Below are positions 24,834 to 33,065 of a stretch of 64,000 nt of DNA, piece by piece; position 1 is the stretch's first letter, and each line of letters begins with the position of its first letter. Below the pieces are notes generated by a model. That model saw nothing but the letters and a program-made list of their open reading frames with translations, was not told the DNA's origin and did not search any database. The stretch lies in the NCBI RefSeq assembly GCF_000411295.1, contig NZ_KE150421.1, positions 2,007,451-2,071,450 on the forward strand, in the 5' to 3' direction. This DNA comes from Paenisporosarcina sp. HGH0030. GTDB lineage: Bacteria; Bacillota; Bacilli; Bacillales_A; Planococcaceae. The translations under genes and the position numbers were made by a program.

Positions 24834-26135
24834 CTATTGTGTAATTACTCTATAAAAATCTTCTTCATTATCGACTTCAAGATATGAAAAGGCTGATTCC
24901 CCTGAAGGATCTTCAAGTTCGGGATCTGCTCCGTACTCATAGAGCATTAATGCAAGTTCATAATTCTCGTTGTATAAAGCATCCATCAAAACAGTCGAAT
25001 AGTCATTTAGAGCATTCGGATCTGCTCCAGCCTCCAAGAGAACTTGTGCGACATCGTTATTCTGTAAAAAACCTGCGTATGCGAGAGCAGTATATCCCTC
25101 AGCATCTGTTTCTTCCAGGTCGGCACCTTCATCAATTAAGGCATTTACTTCTTCAATATCCCCATCGTATGCCGCAGTCATAAGAGGAGTTTCTCCTTCG
25201 GTAGGATAATAGTCTTCCTCTGACAAATCGAATGTATCCTCTGAAAGAAGAGATGGAATGAAGCTTGAATAGACCAATCCCCCTGCTGAGAAAAAGAACA
25301 CAATCAGCAGATAGACTCCAAACATCCCACCAAATAATAAACTGGCACCCAACACTATTTTCCCTTGTTTCGGTTCATATGAGGGTGTTCCCTCTACACG
25401 CATAAACTGTCCGACAGATTGGATGCGTTTTGGTAAGCGAGGATGACTAGATAAGACTTCACTTAACCACACAGCAACATTGGACTCACTCTTGATTTGC
25501 TCTAAATAGGCTGATTCGTTTACTTCTTGATACAAATCCTTGCCAGCTCCAAGAATCGTTAATGCCCGTTTTGCAGCAATTCCATTTTGAGTATAGAAAG
25601 CCGCTTCGCGGTCACATGTATATTCACATGAACGACTGTAAGCTTGTGATAAGAAAGGGATGAAAGTTGCAGGAAGCAGTAGCAGGTTCTTCCAAACATG
25701 GCGTCGTTTAATATGAGCAAGTTCATGGGCAATGATGAAATCAAGTTCAGCTGCTCCACCCTGTCTTGCAAGTTCGAAAACTTCTGAATAAACAACTACC
25801 ATATCACGACCTAAAAAGCGTGTTGCAAATGCGTTTAATGCCCCTTCAGACTGAACAATAAATACATCGGGTACACGTTTCAGGCCCATTTCTTGCGATA
25901 AAACCACTACCCGTTCGTAAACATCCGGGAATTGGTTTTGGTTAATACGAATTCCATTCCCTCGGATTGATCCAAGCATAATCATATTTGCATAAATTAC
26001 GATGGCTAATAAGCCCAGCGCTATGCCGATTCCGATAATTGAAATGGCCGCAATGATATAAATAAATATACTGAATATAATACTCAATACGAAGTATATC
26101 GTTTCTCTCTCTGATGTTACATTTGGTGTTCTCAT
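24834..26135 (-). CDS. M48 metalloprotease fused to ankyrin repeats
   Basis: 433 residues from ATG 26135 (GAGGGG 8 nt upstream; the longer upstream frame lacks any ribosome binding site). Two N-terminal helices (about 14-54), then an M48 peptidase domain with zinc motif HELAH (137-141) and probable third ligand Glu171 in SCEYTCDREA. A further helix at about 262-285 is followed by an acidic linker and three ankyrin repeats (about 314-410: GETPLMTAAYDGD, GYTALAYAGFLQNN, STVLMDALYNEN). Peptidase resembles HtpX-like membrane proteases. Ankyrin repeats would bind a protein partner; the target is unknown. Confidence 0.88.
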   Translation of the reverse strand: MRTPNVTSERETIYFVLSIIFSIFIYIIAAISIIGIGIALGLLAIVIYANMIMLGSIRGNGIRINQNQFPDVYERVVVLSQEMGLKRVPDVFIVQSEGALNAFATRFLGRDMVVVYSEVFELARQGGAAELDFIIAHELAHIKRRHVWKNLLLLPATFIPFLSQAYSRSCEYTCDREAAFYTQNGIAAKRALTILGAGKDLYQEVNESAYLEQIKSESNVAVWLSEVLSSHPRLPKRIQSVGQFMRVEGTPSYEPKQGKIVLGASLLFGGMFGVYLLIVFFFSAGGLVYSSFIPSLLSEDTFDLSEEDYYPTEGETPLMTAAYDGDIEEVNALIDEGADLEETDAEGYTALAYAGFLQNNDVAQVLLEAGADPNALNDYSTVLMDALYNENYELALMLYEYGADPELEDPSGESAFSYLEVDNEEDFYRVITQ

Positions 26136-26231
26136 TTTGCTGTCCCCTCTTGTATAAAATTTACATACAGTACTGAATTTAACGGATAATACAGAAGTGG
26201 TCAATATAATAATTTTTAGAAAATAAAAACA

Positions 26232-26271
26232 AAAAACGCAAAAGACCAAACCGATGGTCAATTGCGTTTTT
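26232..26271. terminator. Bidirectional-type terminator hairpin
   Basis: AAAAACGCAA pairs with TTGCGTTTTT, with inner GACCA/TGGTC. It closes the hydrolase gene on the minus strand. Confidence 0.8.
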
Positions 26272-26277
26272 GGGTAC

Positions 26278-27066
26278 TTAAGATTTTAAGAAATCTTGAA
26301 TTTCGGATAGTAATAAATCCGGTTTTTCCATCATGCTCATGTGTCCGGCACCTTTAATCAAAGCTTGGGAAATGGTTTCTTGATGAACAGAGAAAGTTTT
26401 TTCGGGAGGGATGACTTGATCCCTCTCCCCAGCAATCAGTAGCGCAGGCAACTTGCTGTTTTTGATGACATGATTTCGGTCTGGTCGATTTTTCATTGCT
26501 GTTAACATTCCGATTGCGCCTTCTTCAGTTGTTTCCTTCCCAATTTCTTTTGCTTTTTCTACATCTTCTGCATGCGTCTCCAAGTTTTCAGGCGCAAATA
26601 ATTTAGGAATTAACCCCTCAATTAAAGCAGGGATTCCTTCCGATTTCACTTTCTCAATGGATGCATCGCGACCTTCTTTCGCTTCCTCAGAATCTGGATG
26701 CGCAGTAGAATGAATCAACGAGAAACCATTCAGTCGTTCTTCATATTTTTCTGCGAATGCCAATGTTATGTAACCACCCAAAGAATGACCAAACAATGTT
26801 ACTTTCTCCAACTCCAATTGATCCAGTAGTTCTACTAACGTATCCGCCATGTATTCCATTCCGTAGTTCCCTTTAGGAAAAGTGGAGTCTCCATGACCCG
26901 GTAAATCGGGCACAATCACTCGATTCGTTTCGGATAATGCCGGAATCACTTTGTCCCAGTATTCATGACTTCCACAGAAACCATGCAGGAGGACAATTGC
27001 TTTCCCTTCACCACTGTCTTGGTATGCCAATGTCAGATTTGATAATTCAATTTGATGATGCCCCAT
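26278..27066 (-). CDS. Alpha/beta hydrolase
   Basis: 262 residues. Nucleophile elbow GHSLGG (about residue 92), oxyanion-side HGFCG, catalytic Asp in GERDQVIPP and His in KGAGHMSMMEKPD complete the triad. Sequence style is that of BioH/MenH-like or general carboxylesterases acting on small esters; substrate unknown. I chose ATG 27066 (MGHHQIEL) because GGGAG lies 8 nt upstream; the in-frame ATG at 27096 has none. Monocistronic. Confidence 0.88.
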   Translation of the reverse strand: MGHHQIELSNLTLAYQDSGEGKAIVLLHGFCGSHEYWDKVIPALSETNRVIVPDLPGHGDSTFPKGNYGMEYMADTLVELLDQLELEKVTLFGHSLGGYITLAFAEKYEERLNGFSLIHSTAHPDSEEAKEGRDASIEKVKSEGIPALIEGLIPKLFAPENLETHAEDVEKAKEIGKETTEEGAIGMLTAMKNRPDRNHVIKNSKLPALLIAGERDQVIPPEKTFSVHQETISQALIKGAGHMSMMEKPDLLLSEIQDFLKS

Positions 27067-27184
27067 CTTAACAACTCCCGTTTTCATGTTTGTCATACAC
27101 TTATACCCATTATTTAAACTTTTAAGCGAGGAAATCGGTTAAAATACAAAAATAAGATAAAAGATACATTTTAAACACAAAAAA

Positions 27185-27214
27185 AGCATGCGCACTGAGT
27201 GTACGCATGCTTTC
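27185..27214 (-). terminator. Terminator of the 27221 gene
   Basis: AAGCATGCGCAC pairs with GTACGCATGCTT with one mismatch; on the minus strand a run of seven T follows. Confidence 0.82.
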
Positions 27215-27220
27215 GATTAT

Positions 27221-27646
27221 TTATTGGAAGAATTTAATCAATTGGTTGCTTGACGGTTCTTGTAAAGGAAATGTCTCATCACTGTCAGTCTGGCAGACCA
27301 CATGCAATGTCGGCGTTTCCTTTACAATAAATTTCCAATGAGCCGTTTTTGAAGTACTCGTAGCTTTCAGTTCTTCACGCATCATTTTCTTTCTGAAATT
27401 GGCAAGCTTTGCAATCAAGAAACGTTCTTTGTAGCGAATTAACAAATACCCATTATGGGCAACACGGTTGTATTTGTTTAGACTAACTTCTCTTAAATCA
27501 AATCCATTAGACTTATTTTGAACAGACGGTGACAATACAAAAAAGTCACGTTTCTTAAAAATGGTTGTATTTAAATGTTGTACTAACCCTAATTCATTAG
27601 TCAAAAAGTCCTTGTTAACAGCACTTGGAATTTGATTATTATCCAT
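27221..27646 (-). CDS. Conserved-looking hypothetical protein
   Basis: 141 residues, soluble, basic in the middle (RYKERFLIAKLANFRKKMMR) and acidic at the end. No signal, membrane helix or motif recognised. AGAGGTG lies just before the ATG and a strong terminator follows the stop, so it is a genuine single-gene unit. The alternating strand pattern around HNGYLLIRYKERFLIA suggests a small beta-containing fold. Function not recognised. Confidence 0.6.
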   Translation of the reverse strand: MDNNQIPSAVNKDFLTNELGLVQHLNTTIFKKRDFFVLSPSVQNKSNGFDLREVSLNKYNRVAHNGYLLIRYKERFLIAKLANFRKKMMREELKATSTSKTAHWKFIVKETPTLHVVCQTDSDETFPLQEPSSNQLIKFFQ

Positions 27647-28012
27647 TCTTCACCTCTTCTAAAAGTTCTCTTATTATAAGTATACACCTTTATGGATGAA
27701 ATTTCACCTCTTCATGGCTTTAAACCACTACAGAATGCATGTCACGACAACATTTCTCACCCATTAATCGTTGCTGTTCATGATATTTCTCCACTACTTG
27801 GACAAATAATAATAATTTTAGATTTAACTGTTTTCAAATGAGATTATTTGATTTCTCCTGCTTAGTTTGCTTAAAAGTGGCTCATACTATTCCAATTAAT
27901 TTTCTTCATTACATCAAAAAAAGAAGTTGTTGCTTATCGTGTCATTAGCGTTATCTGAATGAGCCAACAAGTATGAAAACTACATACTTGTAGGTCTCAA
28001 GCTTCGAAAGTG
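27647..28012. other. Intergenic region without a gene
   Basis: AT-rich, no credible frame with a ribosome binding site. It holds a short inverted repeat, CAAGTATG/CATACTTG, at about 27968-27990. The stretch continues into the hairpin module at 28013 and the 21-bp array at 28143. Confidence 0.5.
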
Positions 28013-28071
28013 TTGCTCCTGCGGTTACTCGTCGCGAAGAATAGGGTCAAACTACCTTTGACCCTATTCTT
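28013..28071 (-). repeat. Hairpin plus invariant 23-nt module, copy 2
   Basis: Read on the minus strand, a 15-bp perfect stem (28037-28051 with 28057-28071, loop GGTAG) is followed by the same 23-nt sequence as copy 1 (28013-28035). Stem bases differ from copy 1 but remain fully paired; the AAA/TTT closing pairs and GGTAR loop are kept. Confidence 0.75.
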
Positions 28072-28142
28072 TCCTGCGATATGCTAGGAGCAAATGTAAC
28101 CTTTCGTTTTTTTCATTATCAACAGCTTTCTTTAATTGGATC

Positions 28143-28310
28143 TGATGTCTTACTCCAGAGGAATTGTGTCTTTCTCCAGGCGAATGAACAAATACGGTAG
28201 GTGAGTGGACAAAAAGCATAGTTGAACGGACGAAAACTCATAATGAATGGAAGAAAACCAAAGTTAAATGGACAATTACTCACAATGAGTGGACGAAAAC
28301 CAATTTCCTT
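28143..28310. repeat. Eight-unit array with exact 21-bp period
   Basis: Unit starts fall at 28143, 28164, 28185, 28206, 28227, 28248, 28269 and 28290, exactly 21 bp apart. Most units begin TGGACRAAA or a variant; the first two carry a TGTCTTNCTCCAG variant. The minus-strand frame across it (28119-28385) is a by-product of the period being a multiple of three. Confidence 0.8.
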
Positions 28311-28363
28311 GTACCCTTTCGTTTGTTCTTCAGTATCCACTGCCTTCTTCATATAAATAAAAA

Positions 28364-28393
28364 AAGCAACCTTGATCCTCCTCAAGGTTGCTT
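28364..28393 (-). terminator. Terminator of the topB-phosphatase operon
   Basis: AAGCAACCTTGA pairs with TCAAGGTTGCTT; a run of T follows on the minus strand. Confidence 0.88.
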
Positions 28394-28410
28394 TGGAATG
28401 ACAATTTTAT

Positions 28411-28833
28411 TTATTTTCCATAAATACGGGTTAAAGCCTCTTTGAATTGAGGTTTTACGTTCACTTCAGAACGAATCATTTTCACTTTCGCTTCAGCTTC
28501 TTCAATTGAATCAGCTAAACGGAGTTCCATCAACGTAGCCACAGCCATAGTTCCTGCTCTACCGCGACCGGTATTGCAATGGAAGAAGATTTTCTTGCCA
28601 TCCTGGTAATCCTGAACAATTTGTTTGACACCAGTCCGAATCGATTCATCTTGGAATTCCCCATCATCCACAATTGGCTGATGTTTGCTGATTTCACTTG
28701 ATGAAGCCGCAACTTCCGCACGCAAATCGTATACCACGTCGATTTTTTCGTCTTCAATCGCGTGTGGTACGTCGTTAACCCCACCAATAAATATACGATC
28801 GTCGATTAACGCTTGATAATTTTTTTCGTTCAT
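28411..28833 (-). CDS. Dual-specificity-like protein phosphatase
   Basis: 140 residues. The C-x5-R phosphatase loop is HCNTGRGRAG (about 94-103), with the catalytic Cys followed five residues later by Arg; an upstream Asp in YDLRAEV or QDYQDGK could be the general acid. Short size fits a cysteine-dependent tyrosine/dual-specificity phosphatase. It starts 12 nt after the topB stop and shares its terminator, so it is co-transcribed with topoisomerase III. Substrate unknown. Confidence 0.85.
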   Translation of the reverse strand: MNEKNYQALIDDRIFIGGVNDVPHAIEDEKIDVVYDLRAEVAASSSEISKHQPIVDDGEFQDESIRTGVKQIVQDYQDGKKIFFHCNTGRGRAGTMAVATLMELRLADSIEEAEAKVKMIRSEVNVKPQFKEALTRIYGK

Positions 28834-28845
28834 TGTGTCATCCTC

Positions 28846-30963
28846 CTAGTTAAAATCCAGTTTTAATTGACCATTAGTGAATGTCAGCTTGGCATTGAAG
28901 TTTTTGCCCGTTTTTGAAACAAACCCTTTAATTAGGTCTGTTTTCCCTTTCACACATAAATCTTCAATGTGTTTGACGGACAACCGTTTCTTTAGGAACA
29001 TGGCCGGAAACGTTTGTTTACAGCCCTCTTTATAGCCAGAGCAACCATAAAAATTCTTCCTTGAAATAATGGTTCCTTTTTTACAGGTCGGGCAAGTCGC
29101 AACTTCTTTTCTACTGACAAACGTTTCCGTCGTCATGTGAAAAGTCTTATCGCTCAGCTGCGTCGGCACATCATGAATCAATTGATTCAAGTATTTAGCT
29201 ATACTGCCTAAAAACAATTCGGATGAGCCATTACCCGTTCCGATTTTCTTTAAATAGGCTTCCCATTTTGCGGTCATGACGGGACTTGCAAGTAAATTTC
29301 CTTCAATCGCTTCGCAAAGGACACGTCCTTTTTCAGTAATGGAAACGATATTTCGCTTAACTTCAATATACCCATGTCGTTTAATCGTTTCAATTATTCC
29401 GCTCCGCGTTGCTTCCGTTCCGAGCCCTTCCACTTCTTTAAGAATTTCAGTATCCACAGCATCTTCCACAAACTTCCCACAGGTTTTCATCATAGCAATG
29501 AGCTGGCCTTCCGTGTATGGCTTTGGTGGTGTAGTTTGACCTTCTTTAATTGCCACTTTACTTTTCACTTGTTCGTGCAGTGACAGCCTCGGTAAATTGG
29601 GCTCTTTTGCTGAAGACGGTTCTTTTTCATTCGAAAACAATGCTTTCCAACCTTTATCGATTTCCGTTTTGCCGCTCGAGAAAAAGTCCAGGCCATTTAC
29701 ATCCGTTGTCACCGTTGTTTCTTTGTATAAGTAATCTGAATGGAACATCGCGAGTGTGGTACTTAACACTTCTTCATACAAATTTCGTTCCTCACGAGAC
29801 AAACCAGCCAATTGTTTGTCGCTCGGAATTTTTTTCGTTGGAACGATTGCATAGTGTTCCTGCACTTTTGAACTGTCGACATACCGTTTACTTGGATTCC
29901 TTGAAGCAACTTGGAAAGGATGCTGAATAAGCTGTTGGTAAGCTTCAACTTGATTAACAAGATACGAAAATTCATTTGGTGTAATGTGCTGAGTATCTGT
30001 TCTCGGATAGCTGACAAGTTTCTTTTCGTACAGACTCTGCATCGTCGATAGCACTCTTGCAGGACTATATTTCCATTTGCGATTGGCTGTTGCCTGAATG
30101 GTGGACAATGCATGAAGTTTAGGGGGAAGAATCTTTTTATCTTCCGTTTTCAGTTGCTTCACAGTGCCTGGAAGCAAGCCGTCTATTTGATGTTTGTTTA
30201 ATAATTGTTGAGCTTCTTCAAGGCGCTTCATTTTGCCTTTCGCTTTCCCTTTATATGAACCATGTTCCGCTTTGAACGTTCCTTCTAATTCAAAAAAGGA
30301 TTCTGGAACAAATCGTTCAATTTCAAGGGCGCGTTGGTAAATCAGGTAAACTGTAGGTGATTGGACTCGCCCTATAGAAAACACTTCACGAATTCCTTTT
30401 TGTTGAATGAGCAACGTGTAAAGACGAGAACCATTCATCCCAACAAGCCAATCACTCATTTGACGCGCCTTCGCTTCTTCATACATAAGCAAATCCTTGC
30501 GGTTGTCCTGCAACTGCATAAATCCTTTACGTACTTCATCCACTTCCAGAGAATTAATCCATAAGCGTTTAATTGTCTTGTTGCGGGCACGCGTGTAATC
30601 AAAGATACTATAAAAAATATTGGACCCCTCACGATCAACATCACATGCATTGATTACCGTATCAGTCTCATAAATCAATTTCTTAATGATTCCAAACTGT
30701 TTTGACTTGCCTTTAGCAATTTGAAATTGAAATTCATCAGGCAAAATAGGTAATGTCTGAAGAGACCACTTCGTCCATTTAGGATTATGGGACTTTGGAT
30801 CGCGCAGTTCGACCAGATGCCCGATTCCCCATGTAATATAGGCGCCTTGCGGGAAAGCCTCGCATGGTTGTACATCAAAAAAGCCTTCCTGCTTCTTCAC
30901 TTTGAAAGCATCTGCATATGCCTTCGCCTGACTCGGCTTTTCTGCAACAATAACCGGTTTCAC
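28846..30963 (-). CDS. topB: DNA topoisomerase III (TopB)
   Basis: 705 residues, a type IA topoisomerase that relaxes and decatenates DNA through single-strand passage. Toprim domain opens PVIVAEKPSQAKAYA and carries the metal motif DVDREG (108-113). The catalytic tyrosine is Tyr319 in VSYPRTDT. A C-terminal four-cysteine zinc element (CPTCKKGT then CSGYKEGC) is present. Start is the GTG at 30963 with GGTGGGGG upstream; an in-frame upstream ATG at 31023 would add 20 odd residues. A recQ gene lies 8 kb away; RecQ and Topo III act together in many organisms. Confidence 0.94.
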   Translation of the reverse strand: MKPVIVAEKPSQAKAYADAFKVKKQEGFFDVQPCEAFPQGAYITWGIGHLVELRDPKSHNPKWTKWSLQTLPILPDEFQFQIAKGKSKQFGIIKKLIYETDTVINACDVDREGSNIFYSIFDYTRARNKTIKRLWINSLEVDEVRKGFMQLQDNRKDLLMYEEAKARQMSDWLVGMNGSRLYTLLIQQKGIREVFSIGRVQSPTVYLIYQRALEIERFVPESFFELEGTFKAEHGSYKGKAKGKMKRLEEAQQLLNKHQIDGLLPGTVKQLKTEDKKILPPKLHALSTIQATANRKWKYSPARVLSTMQSLYEKKLVSYPRTDTQHITPNEFSYLVNQVEAYQQLIQHPFQVASRNPSKRYVDSSKVQEHYAIVPTKKIPSDKQLAGLSREERNLYEEVLSTTLAMFHSDYLYKETTVTTDVNGLDFFSSGKTEIDKGWKALFSNEKEPSSAKEPNLPRLSLHEQVKSKVAIKEGQTTPPKPYTEGQLIAMMKTCGKFVEDAVDTEILKEVEGLGTEATRSGIIETIKRHGYIEVKRNIVSITEKGRVLCEAIEGNLLASPVMTAKWEAYLKKIGTGNGSSELFLGSIAKYLNQLIHDVPTQLSDKTFHMTTETFVSRKEVATCPTCKKGTIISRKNFYGCSGYKEGCKQTFPAMFLKKRLSVKHIEDLCVKGKTDLIKGFVSKTGKNFNAKLTFTNGQLKLDFN

Positions 30964-31124
30964 AAAACCCCCACCTTTCTTTTTAGCCTTATGTAAAAAA
31001 AGTATAGCATCTACCGAACGCACATTCTACTTTTCAATGAGTAGTCTCATTGTTTGCCTTGCATTAATCGTCTCATTAAACAAGTTAACTCGACACTGAG
31101 ATGGTAGTTACATCGTTGAAAAGA

Positions 31125-31225
31125 TTTATCGCTCAGATTGGACCATTTATCGATCAAACTGGAGATTTATCGCTTAAAATCGAGTTTTATCGCTCAAACT
31201 AACACATTTATCAATCAAACACGTC
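31125..31225. repeat. Five-unit array with 20-21-bp period
   Basis: TTTATCG (or TTTATCA) begins at 31125, 31146, 31166, 31186 and 31207; consensus TTTATCGCTCAAACT plus a variable tail. Same spacing as the arrays at 3403 and 28143, with a different consensus. Confidence 0.78.
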
Positions 31226-31263
31226 TCATCAGCAAGTCAACTTGGAGAAACACAAACAAAAGA

Positions 31264-31326
31264 AGCCAGGTACCTTAATGTCGCGGGAAATTCACTGTCC
31301 CTCTCCACATGTCGGCACCTGGCACT
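31264..31326. repeat. GCCAGGTACC...GGCACCTGGC palindromic element
   Basis: Arms GCCAGGTACC and GGCACCTGGC are complementary except for one mismatch and enclose TGTCGCGGGAAATT. It belongs with the GCCAGGCAC-type elements elsewhere in the window. Confidence 0.7.
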
Positions 31327-31337
31327 AGCCAGCAAGC

Positions 31338-31455
31338 TTATTTGTTTACCAGTTTCAATTCAACTGGAATGGATTCTTCAACTTCTTCACCTTTTAAGTG
31401 AGCAGCAGCTGTTTCAAGTGGTGTCACTCCTATTAGATCCGGTTTTTGAGCAACA
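31338..31455 (-). pseudogene. C-terminal remnant resembling a sugar-binding protein
   Basis: Thirty-eight codons ending in TAA, immediately after the alaX stop, with no usable start. The reading AQKPDLIGVTPLETAAAHLK then GEEVEESIPVELKLV resembles the final strand and helix of ribose/galactose-type periplasmic binding proteins or LacI regulators (the I-G-x-x-x-x-E-x-A...G-x-x-V-E...P-x-E-x-x-L-V pattern). Nothing upstream of it remains. An independent short gene is less likely because AGGAG is followed only by an in-frame GTG with no natural N-terminus. Confidence 0.55.
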
Positions 31456-31456
31456 C

Positions 31457-32647
31457 TTATATGAGGTATTGATGAATTTGCGACAAGTATTCTTGTCCAG
31501 TAAGCTCGGTCGTCCCTCCACCTTGAGCAAAGCTTTCTGAGCCGCCACCCTTACCGTTGATAATCGGCAAAATCTGTGCAGACAATTGCTTCATATTTGT
31601 ATCGTTCTCAAGTCCGCGGGCAAGAACGACCTGTAGCAAACCTTCATTTTCCGCAATAAAGATGACCCGAAAGGCAGGTGCTTCAACTACAAGAAGACGA
31701 GCCAGTTTTTGCAAATCCTGAATCGGGCGTTGTTTAAAAATACGTTCAATGGAATCGTTGCTGACATTATCCGCAAGTAACTCCTTCACTTCATAGCTCA
31801 GTAATTGCTCACGAGATTCATCGATCAGTTTCTCATTCCTCTTCCCATTCTCGAGCAGTACTTTTACTGTCTGTGACAACCCTTCTTCAGATGCGCTCAA
31901 CAGGTGTGTCACTTCTTGCAAAGTCTTTTGCTTACGGTGAAGTTGATTCAGCACTCGTCCTCCACAAACAAAATGCACTCGTACTTTTCCTTTTTGCATT
32001 TCAGTATCAAGAATCTTTAGCGAACCGATTTGAGCAGTGGATGATGGATGTGTTCCTCCGCAACCGTTGTAATCGAAATCTGCAATAATCACCAAACGAA
32101 TGTCTTCTTCAACTGTTACTTGCTTTCGAAGTGGGTAATCTGACAATTCGTCTTTTGTGACCCACTTCGTTTCGATTGGCCGGTTATCTAATATGATTTG
32201 ATTTGCGCGTTTCTCCACTTCCAGCAATTGCTCGTCTGATACATTCTTCACATCCAAATCAATCGTAACCAGTTCTTTCCCTAAATGAAAACTGGTCGTT
32301 TGTATGCCAAACAATTCAACAAAGGCAGCTGTCAATATATGTTGTCCCGTATGCTGTTGCATGAAATCAAATCGACGGTTCCAATCAATTTCAAATTCAA
32401 CCGCGTCCCCCACTTCGAGCAATGGTTCTGATATGTAATGTCGGATTTCACCGTCAACTTCCTCCACATCAATGACTTCAACTTCATTTATGGCACCTGT
32501 GTCGTGGGGCTGTCCTCCACCAGTTGGATAAAAGAGTGTTTCTTCTAACTTGACGTACCATCTATCGGATTCGTCTTTCATCTGACTCACTACAATTGAT
32601 TTTCCTTTTTGGCAGTAAGCATCTTGGTAAAATAATTTATGTTTCAA
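31457..32647 (-). CDS. AlaX-type alanyl-tRNA editing protein with DHHA1 domain
   Basis: 396 residues. Free-standing homologue of the AlaRS editing domain, which hydrolyses Ser-tRNA(Ala) or Gly-tRNA(Ala). Zinc motifs HTGQH (in QQHTGQHILTAAF) and CGGTH are intact. Residues about 270-396 are a coiled coil and a DHHA1 domain ending GGGSESFAQGGG. Start is a TTG at 32647 (MKHKLFYQDAY) with AAGGAG about 10 nt upstream; the frame extends 29 codons further without a ribosome binding site. Long AlaX-L form. Confidence 0.9.
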   Translation of the reverse strand: MKHKLFYQDAYCQKGKSIVVSQMKDESDRWYVKLEETLFYPTGGGQPHDTGAINEVEVIDVEEVDGEIRHYISEPLLEVGDAVEFEIDWNRRFDFMQQHTGQHILTAAFVELFGIQTTSFHLGKELVTIDLDVKNVSDEQLLEVEKRANQIILDNRPIETKWVTKDELSDYPLRKQVTVEEDIRLVIIADFDYNGCGGTHPSSTAQIGSLKILDTEMQKGKVRVHFVCGGRVLNQLHRKQKTLQEVTHLLSASEEGLSQTVKVLLENGKRNEKLIDESREQLLSYEVKELLADNVSNDSIERIFKQRPIQDLQKLARLLVVEAPAFRVIFIAENEGLLQVVLARGLENDTNMKQLSAQILPIINGKGGGSESFAQGGGTTELTGQEYLSQIHQYLI

Positions 32648-32755
32648 TTTTAATATTCTCCTTTTATGTTGCAGATTTTGATTCATATGACTTATCACCT
32701 TGAAAAATGGGTATATAAAATAATGTACCATCAATTAGCATAGAGGAGCCATGGA

Positions 32756-33031
32756 ATGAAAACAGATATATACCAATCTGAACCTGGACATAAAACTGAT
32801 TTTCCACTTCCTTTATCTCATGCGAATAGTTTAAATAGGTATCAAGGGATTATTGTAGCTAGTTTTTTTGATTCTACAATGTGGATGGGGAAAAATGCAA
32901 AACGAACATCCTATTTGGAAGTGGATATTCTTCAATCCATTACCCGCAATACGGTTCAGCAATTCAAATCGATTTGTGAAATTAATACCCCTGTGGAAAT
33001 GATGGTGCAAAAAAAGCTTTTGACTGATTAA
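32756..33031 (+). CDS. Small hypothetical protein
   Basis: 91 residues, soluble, no signal or helix. GAGGAG lies 7 nt before the ATG and the gene is closed by a strong hairpin that overlaps its last codons (QKKLLTD). The middle, GIIVASFFDSTMWM, is hydrophobic. Divergent from the alaX gene, sharing a short intergenic region. I do not recognise a family; the signals favour a real gene. Confidence 0.55.
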   Translation: MKTDIYQSEPGHKTDFPLPLSHANSLNRYQGIIVASFFDSTMWMGKNAKRTSYLEVDILQSITRNTVQQFKSICEINTPVEMMVQKKLLTD

Positions 33032-33047
33032 AGTCAAAAGCTTTTTT
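33009..33047. terminator. Terminator overlapping the 3' end of the small gene
   Basis: AAAAAAGCTTTTGACT pairs with AGTCAAAAGCTTTTTT. It can work in both directions and also closes the antiporter gene on the minus strand. Confidence 0.85.
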
Positions 33048-33065
33048 CGTTCGGTTATTTGGATA

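Noticed and set aside
28119-28385. 88-codon minus-strand frame
   Set aside because: It is the 21-bp array read as a 7-residue repeat and also runs through the phosphatase terminator; no ribosome binding site.
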